Source: Coenobita brevimanus (lineage: Eukaryota; Arthropoda; Malacostraca; Decapoda; Coenobitidae). From it: DNA of 64,000 nucleotides. Numbering within the stretch: position 1 is the first letter of the stretch; every line of letters starts with the position of its first letter. Made by a program: the position numbers and the translations under genes. The stretch covers positions 11,240,484 to 11,304,483 of the forward strand of contig CM064681.1 in the NCBI GenBank assembly GCA_032717465.1. The letters run 5' to 3'. A model generated the notes under the pieces. The model did not search any database and was not told the origin of the DNA. It saw only the letters and a list, made by a program, of their open reading frames with translations. This document shows, in pieces, positions 22,536 through 33,191 of this stretch.

Positions 22536-22724
22536 GTTAAGGAAGCTCCCTAACACCTCTTCCTTATCGATTTATTTTGGGATACGGCTGACTAATATAG
22601 CTTTGTATGTTATTTATGCAGAGTGTGGTGATATTGGAATGATTTAAGTAATACAGAAGAGGACGGCAAGGTGCAACACGCAAAATAAATCGCTTAGGAA
22701 TAAGTGTTAAGAAGCTTCCTTAAC
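22536..22724 (+). mobile_element. MITE-A reference copy, 189 bp with ~45 bp inverted ends
   Basis: The left end GGTTAAGGAAGCTCCCTAAC continues to CGATTTATTTTG. The right end is its near-perfect inverse, CAAAATAAATCGCTTAGG through GAAGCTTCCTTAACC. The interior contains TTATTTATGCAGAGTGTGG and AGAAGAGGACGGCAAGG. No coding capacity. The palindromic ends predict a strong hairpin and a DNA-transposon origin, but I cannot delimit a target duplication or name the superfamily. Related copies: 10917, 11159, 11378, and tandem derivatives at 48762-49028 and 59798-60115. Confidence 0.8.
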
Positions 22725-23005
22725 CGATGAGAATACGCGACTGTATGTAGGGGTGGCGCCTTAACAGAAATCTGTATAACAAACACACACACACACACAC
22801 ACACAGGTTTGTAACTTTATTTTCATCTAACATTGTCTTTGAACTTTTCTGTACCTGCACAAACCCACAAAATTGCTGGACATTATGCTGACGTCACCAC
22901 CACAGTACACAATGGGACAGATTATTGTGTTATTTTTTTAAATTTTACTCTTTAATAAAACACACTACCTCTGAATGGCATAATCAGCTATTTTGGTTGT
23001 CTAGC

Positions 23006-23045
<40 letters not shown>

Positions 23046-23110
23046 CTGCGTCTTATGGTCTTACTGCCCTATTATTTATTTCTTATTCTACCTCTTCCCA
23101 TGTTATCCAC
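22725..23110. other. No gene; short (CA)n and (CT)n runs
   Basis: (CA)n at about 22783-22804 and (CT)n at about 23008-23042 in otherwise unremarkable AT-rich DNA. Confidence 0.5.
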
Positions 23111-23119
23111 ATTTTTGCC

Positions 23120-23392
23120 TCCGTATCTCCCTCCCTCTCTTCTCTCCTTTCTTCCCTCCCTCCCTCTCTTCTCTCCTTCCTCCCTCCCTCCCTCTCTTCT
23201 CTCCTTCTTTCCTCCCTCCCTCCCTCTCTTCTCTCCTTCTTTCCTCCCTCCCTCCCTCTCTTCTCTCCTTCATTCCTCCCTTCCTCCCTCTCTTCTCTCC
23301 TTCATTCCTCCCTTCCTCCCTCTCTTCTTTCCTTTCCTCCCTCCCTTTCTCTCTTCTCTCCTTTCCTCCCTCCCTCTCCTCCAACCAGGATC
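23120..23392. repeat. Pyrimidine minisatellite, about 31 bp unit, 9 copies
   Basis: The unit is CTCTCTTCTCTCCTTCTTTC then CTCCCTCCCTC, with small substitutions. On the minus strand it translates as an Arg/Glu/Gly repeat; non-coding. Confidence 0.88.
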
Positions 23393-23439
23393 TTAAAACT
23401 CTGAGTGAAATTATTGACTGATGGGGAAAGCTATCCTTG

Positions 23440-23990
23440 GGGACATGTGGGTTGGGGAGGGATGGGGAAGAGGGAGGGAGAGGCAGGGGGAGGGAGGTGA
23501 GGAGTTGGGAGGGAAGGAGTGCGTGAGGTGATGAAGGGAAGGAGGGATGGAAAGAAGGGCGGGAGGATGGAATGGAGGAGTGGGGAGGAGAGAGGGAGGG
23601 ACATGGGAGAGCTGTGAGTTGAAGGAGGGAGGTAGAAAAGAGGAACAGTTGGAGAAGAGGGAGGGGTGATGGAAGGAGAGAGGAAAGAAGGAAAATGTGA
23701 GGAGTAAGATCGATGGATAGGAAAAGAGGAATGGGAAAGAAGAGTAGTAAGAGGAAGAGTGGGGGAAATATACTAGAGAGAGAGAGAGAGAGAGAGAGAG
23801 AGGTGCAGGACGAGTGAGGAAGAAGAAAAAACAAAGAATGATGAGGAGAGGAAGACGGAGGTTAGAGAAGAGAAATGGAAAGTAATATAAATATAGATTA
23901 GATTAGAGAGAGAGAGAGAGAGAGTAGGAAAGGAAGAGGAGTATCTGAGGAAATATGGATTGGAGAAAAAGAGAGGTATAATTTTGGTGT
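23440..23990. repeat. Polypurine tract with (GA)n runs
   Basis: GGGAGGGA/GGAAGGA-rich plus strand, with (GA) runs at about 23775-23802 and 23905-23924. Purine richness follows directly after the pyrimidine minisatellite, with a strand switch at about 23400. Confidence 0.75.
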
Positions 23991-23999
23991 AAAGTTTTT

Positions 24000-24007
<8 letters not shown>

Positions 24008-24094
<87 letters not shown>

Positions 24095-24226
24095 TATCTG
24101 TCAGTCTATATGTTTATATATATAAAACTATCTGTCAGTCTATATGTTTATATATATAAAACTATCTGTCAGTCTATATGTTTATATATATAAAACTATC
24201 TGTCAGTCTATATGTTGATCTGTCTG
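24008..24226. repeat. (AT)n followed by 34 bp minisatellite, 4 copies
   Basis: (AT)n at 24008-24090, then four copies of AAACTATCTGTCAGTCTATA + TGTTTATATATATA. The end of each unit is itself an AT run, so the minisatellite may have arisen within the microsatellite. Confidence 0.92.
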
Positions 24227-24409
24227 TCGATCTGTGTATCATTTGATCTGTCCATTGGCCTATGTATCTGTCCGTCCATGGATCTGTCTGCCTATCAGTA
24301 TATCTGCGTCTTATAGTAGAATTATCCTGAGAATGGCAGAATTAGAACAGAGAGAGAGAGAATAAAGTTTTCACTAACAAACGTTTCACTGTGTAATTAC
24401 TAATATGTA

Positions 24410-24591
24410 CAATGTACAGTATACTTGTGTGTTTGACCAGGTGCTCTTGTGTACGTGGTTATGTGTGTGTGAGTACTTTGTGTGAAATATTTGTGTGTTT
24501 GTGTACATGTATATGGGCACATTTGAGTGTTTGTGTACTGACATGTATATATCTGAATGTGTGTACGAGAATATGTGGTCGGTACGTAGTA

Positions 24592-24662
<71 letters not shown>

Positions 24663-25000
24663 ATGTACTGTATATGGGTATGTAATGTATTCATGTGTAC
24701 TTTATATGTAGTCTTTGTGCACATGTGTACTTATATATATGCATTAAACCCTGGGAAGGTCAGATACACAAACCCAGTATTGTTTTTCAGTGATCGTCAG
24801 ACAGTTTTATTTAACAGAGAGGGAGTCATAGTAGCCTCAGTGTTAAGAGTGTGTGGGTTATTTTGTGTACGTTTCGTGTGTGCGTGTAGCCTTGGTATGT
24901 GTGTGTAAGTGTGTACCGGTATGTGTACTTTATACGTCTGGCTGTACACTGTAAATTGTGTGAGTGTGTGTGTATGTAAATCCCAGGACAGTGTGTACAA
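24410..25000. repeat. GT/TAC-rich degenerate region with (GT)32
   Basis: (GT)32 at about 24594-24658, surrounded by diverged TGTGTGTAC-type words on both sides. No gene. Confidence 0.75.
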
Positions 25001-25035
25001 ATGTGGTGGTCAGGAGAGATGGCACCATACTTTGC

Positions 25036-25039
<4 letters not shown>

Positions 25040-25127
<88 letters not shown>
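25040..25127. repeat. (GA)n microsatellite, about 43 units
   Basis: A perfect GA run. Confidence 0.95.
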
Positions 25128-25130
<3 letters not shown>

Positions 25131-25184
25131 ATGATGGTGGTGATGTAAAGATTGATGGAGACTAATGATACATAACCAAAGACT

Positions 25185-25545
25185 AGGCATCATTACCACT
25201 ACCACTATTATAACTATTACCGTTATTAGTTACTATTACTACCACTATTATCACTGTTGTTGTCACTGTTACTATTACTGTTATAACACCATCACTGGCA
25301 TTAGTCACCACTATTACTATCACTGTTACTACCACTATTACTGCAACCATTCACCGTCACTGCCATTATCATCCATCATTCTTACCACCACCACTATCAC
25401 CATCACCAACACCATCATTACCACAACTGCCACCACCGTTGTTACAATCACCACTATCATTCACAACCACCATCACAGTGACTACCAGTCACCACCACCA
25501 CAATCACAACCACCACAGCCACCACCAACCACACGACCACTAACC
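25185..25545. repeat. Degenerate trinucleotide array (ACC/ATT/ACT)
   Basis: Words such as ACCACTATTACT and CACCACCAC recur in a period-three pattern with drift, giving His/Tyr/Thr-rich open frames. Non-coding. Confidence 0.8.
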
Positions 25546-25599
25546 ACCAAACTTGTCTCTCAAATCAACATTATTGGACATAACTGGCCTTTTGTTCCT

Positions 25600-26150
25600 G
25601 CCCCTCTCCTTCTGCCCCTCCTTCTCTTCTTCCCTCGTCTCCTCCTTCCTTCTGTCCTCCTGCCCTCCATTCTCCCTGTCCTTGCCCTTTTCCCTTCCTT
25701 CCCCTATTCTTATTCTCCCTCCCCGTCCCTCTTTTACCCCCTCCATCTTCGCTCTTCTTTTCTTGTTCTTTTACCCTCTTTTCTTCCCCTTTGCCCCCCT
25801 CCCCCCTCCCATTTCTCCTGTTACCTCTCTCTGTCACATTTCTTCTCTTCCCATTCTGTCCTCCCAGCTCTCCATTCTTCTTTCTCCTTCCTCCTCCTCC
25901 CCCTTTCTCCTTTTCCTCTTCCCTCTTTCAACTTCACTTTCCTTGGCTTTTCTGTCTCTCGTCTTCTCCTTCTTATTTCTTTCATCAACTCCCTTCAGTG
26001 CAATACTCTCTCTTTTCATTTCTTCTGTTTCCCTACCCTTGCTTTCCCCGTTCTTCTCCCTCACAATTCCTCATTTCTTTCTCTCCTCTCTATCCTCTCC
26101 TTCCCCATCTTCACCTCCTTCCCCTTCAGGCCTTCCTCCCCTCTTTAAGT
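25600..26150. repeat. Polypyrimidine tract, about 550 bp
   Basis: C/T-rich plus strand. The 327- and 285-residue open frames here are Ser/Phe/Leu/Pro strings and are rejected as genes. Confidence 0.8.
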
Positions 26151-26337
26151 GTCACGTAATCCGTCGTATTTTGCAACTTTCTGCATTACATTTCTTGTTT
26201 TCATTTTTACTCTTTCTAGTTTCCTACTTCTCTCATCTTTCCTTCTTTACTTTTCTTTTTTTTTTTTACCTCACAGAAAGAAAGAAAGAAAAGAGGGGAG
26301 GCAAAGAAAGAAAGAAAAAAGAGAGGAAAAAAAAACG

Positions 26338-26505
26338 AGGCGTAGGGTCCAATTTAGACTACCGTTTAAGGGTAGATGGTCAGGTTACTTCCCCTGGTGG
26401 CATTACATGATCAAAAAACACCACTCACCTCTTAGGGATCGAACCTACGCCCGTGGCATGTCCATTGCTCCGTCGGGGACATTCTAACCACTACACCACC
26501 AGAAG
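26338..26505 (-). mobile_element. SINE-2, tRNA-derived, minus strand
   Basis: The minus strand begins TCTTCTGGTGGTGTAGTGGT with an A-box-like TGGTGTAGTGGTTAGAATG, followed about 40 bases later by the B box GGTTCGATCCC, then a unique body (GTGAGTGGTG, GATCATGTAATGCCACC, AGGGGAAGTAACCTGACC). The distance between the boxes and the lack of an acceptor-stem partner argue against a functional tRNA gene. There is a homopurine stretch on its 3' side at 26270-26335 (A-rich on plus). Confidence 0.65.
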
Positions 26506-26532
26506 ATATATTTAGTCCGAAATGTTGGCAAA

Positions 26533-26990
26533 ATGCAGTTACCTGGGTGGTTATATGCCATTACTGCAGGTCAGGTGGCTACTGAAGGTAATTATGGCTT
26601 AATTATCAAGTTACCTGGGTGGTTATATGCCATTACTGCAGGTCAGGTGGCTACTGAAGGTAATTATGGCTTAATTATCAAGTTACCTGGGTGGTTGTAT
26701 GCCATTACTGCAGGTCAGGTGGCTACTGAAGGTAATTATGGCTTAATTATCAAGTTACCTGGGTGGTTATATGCCATTACTGCAGGTCAGGTGGCTACTG
26801 AAGGTAATTATGGCTTAATTATCAAGTTACCTGGGTGGTTATATGCCATTACTGCAGGTCAGGTGGCTGCTGAAGGTAATTATGGCTTAATTATCAAGTT
26901 ACCTGGGTGGTTATATGCCATTACTGCAGGTCAGGTGGCTGCTGAAGGTAATTATGGCTTAATTATTATATTACCTGAGGGTATGGCTCG
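26533..26990. repeat. Minisatellite, 72 bp unit, 6 copies
   Basis: The unit starts TTACCTGGGTGGTTATATGC, continues CATTACTGCAGGTCAGGTGG, and ends TAATTATGGCTTAATTATCA. The last unit diverges. 72 is a multiple of three and the plus frame is open for 154 codons (24-residue repeat beginning LPGWLYAITAG). The first ATG sits just outside the array. Without splice sites or similarity I call it a repeat, not a gene. Confidence 0.93.
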
Positions 26991-27129
26991 CCTGTGAACC
27001 TCGTCTCATTACCACACCTGTCCTCTACATTTCTAAACCCTCTGGTAGTTGGGGGTTCATTTACCTGATAAAACGTGTCTTTCGTCAGTCAGGTAACATT
27101 ACACCTTACACTCTTTACCATCCCACACA

Positions 27130-27715
27130 CGTCCCCCATCCCCATGTTAGCCCACTTACTCTATTTCCTCTGCCTTTTACTTCAGTTTGTCCTCCACTCT
27201 CACATTTGTTCCCTCTCATCCTTTGCACCTTTCATCTCCTCCTCCTCTTTCCGTTCCTTTGTTTAAGAAAAATACAACGTATTCCTTTAGCAAAATTAAC
27301 TTTCCGACGTACACATCCTGTCACACTCACTCTCCCCCCTCCTCCTTCGATCTTATCTCTCCCTTTCCACTTTCTCTCTCTACTCTTCCACTTTCTCTCC
27401 CCTTTCCCCGCTCTCCCACATCTATGTCTCACCGATTCTTTCTCTCCTCTTCCTGTCCTGTCCTGTCTTTCCCTAACGTCTTCCCTCTCGTTTCCCTTTC
27501 CTTCTCCCTCTCCCCACCCTCTCAGTCATCTTCTTATTCTCTGTCCCCCCCCTCCCTCCTTCATTTCTCATCTCCCCCTCTTGTTTCCCTCTCACTGTCT
27601 CCACCTCCCCCCCCCTTCGTTTCACCCTCCCTCTCTCCACCTCTCCCCCTCCCATCTTGCCATCCTCTCTCTACCTCCTTCACGTCCTACCATTACGTTA
27701 AGCCAGAACCGTGAG
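27130..27715. repeat. Polypyrimidine tract
   Basis: C/T-rich DNA with CCCCCCTCCC and TCTCTCC words; the 247-residue frame is compositional. Confidence 0.75.
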
Positions 27716-27753
27716 ACCCCTCCATTACCCCCACCATTACTGCCTAACCCCCC

Positions 27754-27754
<1 letters not shown>

Positions 27755-27806
<52 letters not shown>

Positions 27807-27865
27807 CGCAGATTACCGTCTGGCCCTCCTTGCCGGCACCTGGTGTGGATTTTATGTTCGTTTGT

Positions 27866-27915
<50 letters not shown>
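27755..27915. repeat. (CA)n and (GT)n microsatellites in inverted relation
   Basis: (CA)24 at about 27755-27803 and (GT)24 at about 27867-27914, separated by 63 bases. The two runs are complementary and could pair as a long imperfect hairpin. Confidence 0.92.
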
Positions 27916-27918
<3 letters not shown>

Positions 27919-28011
27919 AATTTACCTATATAGACATAGTAGACAGTAATAATTTAGAGAGAGAGAGAGAGAGAGATTACCATAGCCATTATGTAGTACC
28001 GTATTAGTAGC

Positions 28012-28164
28012 ACTAATAGTAGTGGTAGTAGTAGCAGTAGCAGCAGTAGTCGTAATAGTAGTAGTAGTAGCAGCAGCTGCAGCAGCAGTAGTAGTAGTAG
28101 CAATAGTTGTAGTAGTAGTTGTAATAATAGTAGTAATAGCAGTAGTAGTAGCAGCAACAACAGT

Positions 28165-28200
<36 letters not shown>
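28012..28200. repeat. (AGT)n/(AGC)n trinucleotide array at the LINE 3' end
   Basis: Alternating AGT and AGC triplets with AAT interruptions. It directly abuts the 3' end of the minus-strand LINE, so on that strand it reads as (ACT)n/(GCT)n and is plausibly an expanded LINE tail. Confidence 0.88.
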
Positions 28201-28451
28201 CAATCGTCTTTATTTCGTATCTCGTGATACATAAAATATAATACATTTCATCATCATAAATATTATAGATACTCCTTTACAATTGAATTTAATAAAATAT
28301 TTACAATAAATAAATCCTTAACAATCAGATCGAGGAGTTGATCCAATTTCATTGATTTAAAAAAAAAATAAAAATAAAAAAAATAAATCCAATATATACA
28401 ATTTGCATACCAACACATTCAGTATCAACTGTTATACATCTTTTTCGAAAT

Positions 28452-29621
28452 TTACATTAACTCCACACCACTTATTTCCTCATGGTTCTGCACCCACTGA
28501 ATTCTGGCATTTATAATGTCCACAGAGTTATCCAATATATCTACCTCATATTTATCATAAAAATATTTCAATAAATGAGGAACATGGTGGCCAGAGGACT
28601 GATAAAATAATCTAAAAACCGCATTATTCTTTCTACTTAGGGCTTTACAATACCTAGCTTGCACTAGGGCAACATGGTGTCTAAGTAAAAGTAGTCCTGC
28701 TGCCTTGGATATACTATGATTACTTATTAATCTTGGGACATTATATATTTTCTTAAGAGCATTTGCAAATGCACTTTCAAAGCTTCTGAATACATTGCTT
28801 TTAAGCATATCTTTCATATTCCAAATACTTAAACCATAGTCAGGGACACAGTATGCTTTAAACAAATACAGTAACGTCTGTGCATTAACGTTCTTAAATT
28901 TTCTAATTACTGAATTAAATTTAGCATAAAATGAGTTCAATCTGAAAGAAATATCTTGATTATCAGAAAAGTTGTCTTGAATTACATGGCCTAAATATTT
29001 GTATTCATTTACCACTTCATAACAATTTAAATAACGGATACCTTGTGCCTGTTTCTTATTATGTTGAAATATAACAATTTTTGATTTATCATTGTTAATT
29101 CTTAAATTAAGACTATTAATATTCTGTTCAAATATGTCACACAAATATAGAATATGCTCTTCACTATCAGCTAGTAATGCTATATCATCAGCATATGCAA
29201 TTGCATTCAATCTAACAACCCCAAGGCAGCAACCCACATTTGTTTCCGTCAGGGTTTTTAAAACATTATCTATGTACAGTTTAAAAAGTAAAGGAGAAAG
29301 AACTCCTCCCTGCCTCACTCCTTTATTAATTATATGATACATTCCTTTACTCCCATTCCATGTAATTCTTGCTAACTGGTTTCTTAAATATCTCATTAAA
29401 GTTAATGTTAAGTCAGGGGGAACTCCTTTATCCAGTAAAATATGACCCAATTTAAAATGATCAACATTATCAAAGGCCTTTAATAGATCCATAAAAGCTA
29501 TGTATGATTTTCTGCCTCCTTTTGTATATGACCTAATGGTTTCTTTTAATAAAAAACAAGCATCTCTTGTAGACATTCCATTACAGAAGCCAAATTGTTT
29601 GGAATAAAAAAATACACTCAA
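28452..29621 (-). CDS. LINE reverse transcriptase, 3' part of ORF2
   Basis: 389 codons in the frame after the shift. SKQFGFCNGMSTRDA is RT block 2. AFMDLLKAFDNVDH carries the first catalytic Asp (residue 45), GVRQGGVLSPLLF is block B, and AYADDIALL carries the catalytic pair D145-D146. The C-terminal part is an ordinary LINE thumb/connection region; there is no RNase H. It overlaps the upstream frame by 41 bases: a single frameshift near 29615-29625, next to a T run on the minus strand, separates it from the endonuclease part. The start given is not a biological start codon. Confidence 0.85.
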   Translation of the reverse strand: MSVFFYSKQFGFCNGMSTRDACFLLKETIRSYTKGGRKSYIAFMDLLKAFDNVDHFKLGHILLDKGVPPDLTLTLMRYLRNQLARITWNGSKGMYHIINKGVRQGGVLSPLLFKLYIDNVLKTLTETNVGCCLGVVRLNAIAYADDIALLADSEEHILYLCDIFEQNINSLNLRINNDKSKIVIFQHNKKQAQGIRYLNCYEVVNEYKYLGHVIQDNFSDNQDISFRLNSFYAKFNSVIRKFKNVNAQTLLYLFKAYCVPDYGLSIWNMKDMLKSNVFRSFESAFANALKKIYNVPRLISNHSISKAAGLLLLRHHVALVQARYCKALSRKNNAVFRLFYQSSGHHVPHLLKYFYDKYEVDILDNSVDIINARIQWVQNHEEISGVELM

Positions 29622-31356
29622 TTAAAATATTTAAAAAATGAAGTTCTAAAATTTTTAAAAGACAAGATGAAACCATTACTGGTCTATAGTTAGCAGAGTC
29701 CGCTGCATTACCCTTCAGATCTTTCATTATGGGAGTGATATCACCCTTTAACATTTCAACAGGTATGTAACAATGAGTAAAACAACTGTTGATAAAATGT
29801 GTTAAAATATTTAAAAACTCCACTGAAGCATGCTTTAGTAAAAAAGAATGTAATCCATCATGCCCTATTCCATCATTCAATGACTTAATTAACACAGAAA
29901 GTCTTTCAACTGATATGCATATATGAAACTTTCTTTTAATTTTCCACCTTTCTTTCAAAACTGTGAGAAAGGAGTCCTCTTCATCACCACAACTAACATC
30001 TCCAACTCCTCTGAGCATTCTTCCATTAAAAATGTTTATTATTTCCTTATCATTACTGGTCCCATCAACTACTTTTGATGACCTTATTTTATTACTTTGT
30101 TTCTTGATTTCTTTCCAAAAGGCTGTCATATTCTTATTTAAGAATTTTTCTTCCACAGCCTTTGATCTTTCACTAATTTCTTCCTTCTTGCACTTAGAGA
30201 GTGCTAATTTAAATTCTTTCCTACTACCAACCGTCTTCATGTACTCCTTTGAATTTCTTTCTTTTCCCTTTTTCAACCATTCCATGTAGTCACAGCGTGA
30301 TCTCTCATACAGTGTTTTAACATTTCTATTCCAACCAGGAATAATTCTGTGTTTATTTTTTCTTACCCTCATACCCTTATATTTCTTAGTACGAGATGAT
30401 AATGAAGAAATCAGTTGCTCATAAAAAATATCAAGTTCTTGTATATGCTGCTTACGCTGGCATCCAGTAACCTGGCAACTTAATGTTTCAAGAGCAATTA
30501 ACCTTGTCAAATCATTATTAACATCTTTTTCTATTGTTTTAATATCATCAGCACTTAGGCTGTTCCAATTTAAAAAGTCCTCACTAACACTTGTTTCTCC
30601 CTGGCAAAATGTACCAAGGCATTCTTCAGGGCAATTTATGTACATACATACAACCATTGGTAAATGGTCTGATCCAATAAAAGAATATAACACCTGTATA
30701 TTAGAAATTATAACATTTTTGGAATCTCTACCTATAATATGGTCTAACCATTTTGTGTAGGAGTTGTTGTAAGGAATAAATGTAAATGTGTTAATATCAA
30801 GCATATCATAATCAAAACATTTCAGGTCATTTCTCCCAATAAAATTGCTGAGATTATTCCATGCTCTACCTATAAATGGGTCTGCATTAAAATCTCCTAA
30901 AAAATACACATTATCATAGCTATAATTAATTAAAACCTGCTCCAACTTACTCAGTGACTCCAAATAAAGTTCAAGGGTGACATCCTCCCAAACATCACTT
31001 TTTACATATACATTTACCAGTAATACTGTGAAACCTCTCAATGACATTTCCAAAATTATCATATTTGCTTCAAGAGATATAACTTTAACTTGAAAGGAAG
31101 CATTCTTTTTCCACAGACAAACAAGCCCTCCCTCACATCTTCCTCTAAATGATTTAACTGATTTCTCTGAATAGCCAGCAGCAGATCCCACACCCATATA
31201 CCTTTCATCAATAAAAGCAATATCTCCTAGCCTATCTTCTTTAAGAAATGATTCTTGCAAAAAAATAACATCATAACTTTCATCTGCAAGTGAGCGCACC
31301 ACATCTATGTTTTTCCTTAATGAACAACAGTTGTAAGTACAAATAGTAATATCCAT
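29581..31356 (-). CDS. LINE endonuclease and N-terminal RT (5' part of ORF2)
   Basis: 591 codons. AP-endonuclease fold residues are visible: N9 in TYNCCSLR, E35 in FLQESF, D155 and N157 in FLGDFNADP, D205 in KWLDHI, and S229-D230-H231 in IGSDHLP. RT begins near residue 505 with a DGIGHDGLH block and ends with KGDITPIMKD and SANYRPV. The frame then runs out of register just before the next part of RT. The protein nicks target DNA and reverse-transcribes its own RNA. All visible endonuclease catalytic positions are kept. Confidence 0.85.
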   Translation of the reverse strand: MDITICTYNCCSLRKNIDVVRSLADESYDVIFLQESFLKEDRLGDIAFIDERYMGVGSAAGYSEKSVKSFRGRCEGGLVCLWKKNASFQVKVISLEANMIILEMSLRGFTVLLVNVYVKSDVWEDVTLELYLESLSKLEQVLINYSYDNVYFLGDFNADPFIGRAWNNLSNFIGRNDLKCFDYDMLDINTFTFIPYNNSYTKWLDHIIGRDSKNVIISNIQVLYSFIGSDHLPMVVCMYINCPEECLGTFCQGETSVSEDFLNWNSLSADDIKTIEKDVNNDLTRLIALETLSCQVTGCQRKQHIQELDIFYEQLISSLSSRTKKYKGMRVRKNKHRIIPGWNRNVKTLYERSRCDYMEWLKKGKERNSKEYMKTVGSRKEFKLALSKCKKEEISERSKAVEEKFLNKNMTAFWKEIKKQSNKIRSSKVVDGTSNDKEIINIFNGRMLRGVGDVSCGDEEDSFLTVLKERWKIKRKFHICISVERLSVLIKSLNDGIGHDGLHSFLLKHASVEFLNILTHFINSCFTHCYIPVEMLKGDITPIMKDLKGNAADSANYRPVMVSSCLLKILELHFLNILIECIFLFQTIWLL

Positions 31357-31385
31357 AATGATGTAGGGTACAGTATTATGCTTCT

Positions 31386-31587
31386 CTATACTACAATATT
31401 AAAAATGCACAGAAAAAAAAAAATAAAGAAAATGAAGCTTAAAAGTACCAGAAAAAGTCCAGTAAAAAAATAAAAAAATAAATAAAACTCCTATCTAAAA
31501 TTATGCTATGAAAGAAAAAATATAAAAAAGAAAGGTTCAATATAGGATGATAAAAACTGAAGCAAAAGGAGGCAGATAGTGAAAAAA

Positions 31588-31672
<85 letters not shown>

Positions 31673-31935
31673 CACAGACACATACACATATATAGTAGTA
31701 GTAATAGTAGTAGTAGTAGTAGTAGTAGTAGCAGCAGCAACAGCAACAGAAGTAGTAATAGTAGTAGTAGTTGTAGCAGTAGTAGCCTACTAGCAGCAGT
31801 AGTATTAGTAATAGTAATAGCAGCAGCAGTAGTACTGTAGTAATTGTACTGTACTGTAGTAGTTGTAGTAATAGCAGTAATAATAGTAATAATAGTAATG
31901 GGGACAGTGAGGGAGCTGAGGGATTTTTATACACC
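31386..31935. repeat. A-rich DNA, (TA)n and (AGT/AGC)n arrays
   Basis: (TA)n at about 31594-31665, a CACATACACAGACACAT bridge, then TAGTAGTAG/CAGCAGCAA triplets to about 31900. This is the second trinucleotide array of this type near the LINE, lying on its 5' side. Confidence 0.85.
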
Positions 31936-32084
31936 CAGGCAGTAGGTCTGGCTGGTTATTTGGGTGTCACCACGTGAAGGCGTCCCTCTCAAACAGTGAA
32001 ACCTGCATACAGTGTCCGTAGACTTAATTCCCTTTGTACCGCATCTGTAACACTAACATTTTATCCAAGCTGTATAACACTGAT

Positions 32085-32118
<34 letters not shown>

Positions 32119-32520
32119 AGGATACGCCTAATCTTCACATAAAAGAAAATCGTGAGGTAGAGTGCTGAGGTATCATGATGGTAACTATTGAACTAACGGG
32201 AGTACAGACATTACAGTGAGGTGTGCTGGGTTACGTGTATACCAGGTGTACGGTAATTAGGGTGGAAGATAACAGGTGTGTTCTTCTTTACTTAATGTTA
32301 TGGTTCTGTTTACCTTGTCTGCTTCTTGACCTTCTGAATAAATAAATAAATAATAGGTAGATAAGCATAGACAGATAGATAAATAAAAGATCCAGGTAAT
32401 GAAGCCAAGATGCAGTCAAGGTAAGGATCAAGACATTTTAAGAAAAGTCAAGATGGCTGTAGACATATCTTGCCGTCCACTTGTGTTATGATAAACCAAG
32501 GAAACCAACCAGACATTTAC
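31936..32520. other. No gene; (GA)n and (AATA)n
   Basis: (GA)n at about 32089-32117 and (AAATA)-type repeat at 32338-32355. ACCACGTGAAGGCGTCCCTC at 31969 nearly repeats at 63484 (ACCACATGAAGGCGTCCCTC), a trace of an unidentified dispersed repeat. Confidence 0.5.
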
Positions 32521-32521
32521 A

Positions 32522-33185
32522 TCACTGATTATTTACATCCAGGTGCCTATTTTACACCTGATTATTTACATCCAGGTGCCAATTTTACACCTGATTATTT
32601 ACATCCAGGTGCCTATTATACACCTGATTATTTACATCCAGGTGCCAATTTTACACCTGATTATTTACATCCAGGTGCCTATTTTACACCTAATTATTTA
32701 CATCCAGGTGCCTATTATACACCTGATTAATTACATCCAGGTGCCTATTTTACACCTGATTATTTACATCCAGGTGCCTATTTTACACCTGATTATTTAC
32801 ATCCAGGTGCCTATTTTACACCACTGATTATTTACATCCAGGTGCCTATTTTACACCTGATTATTTACATCCAGGTGCTTATTTTACACCTGATTATTTA
32901 CATCCAGGTGCCTATTTTACACCACTGATTATTTACATCCAGGTGCCTATTTTACACCTGATTATTTACATCCAGGTGCCTATTTTACACCTGATTATTT
33001 ACATCCAGGTGCCTATTTTACACCTGATTATGTACATCCAGGTGCCTATTTTACACCTGATTATTTACATCCAGGTGCCTATTTTACACCTGATTATTTA
33101 CATCCAGGTGCCTATTTTACACCTGATTATGTACATTCAGATGCCTATTTTTACACCTGACTATTTACATCCAGGTGCCTATTTT
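32522..33185. repeat. Minisatellite, 33 bp unit, about 20 copies
   Basis: The unit is GATTATTTACATCCAGGTGC then CTATTTTACACCT. Each unit carries CAGGTG and its reverse complement CACCTG, with T/A (TATTTTA/TATTATA/CAATTTTA) and occasional ACCACTGATT variants. Its last unit runs into the 3' side of SINE-3. Confidence 0.95.
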
Positions 33186-33191
33186 CAGACT

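Larger units (their letters stand above)
28201..31385 (-). mobile_element. CR1/jockey-group non-LTR retrotransposon (LINE)
   Basis: About 3.2 kb with an apurinic endonuclease and RT on the minus strand, and a 3' UTR of about 250 bp ending GATACGAAATAAAGACGATT before a trinucleotide tail (AATAAA present). There is no ORF1 upstream of the endonuclease: beyond 31400 the DNA becomes A-rich and then (TA)n, so the copy is probably 5'-truncated or its ORF1 is not recognisable. The clade is judged from the RT box style (GVRQGGVLSP, YADD) and the absence of RNase H; a more precise name needs a search. Confidence 0.85.

Noticed and set aside
32522..33185. CRISPR-like array of 33 bp direct repeats
   Set aside because: The units are contiguous, with no unique spacers; animal minisatellite.
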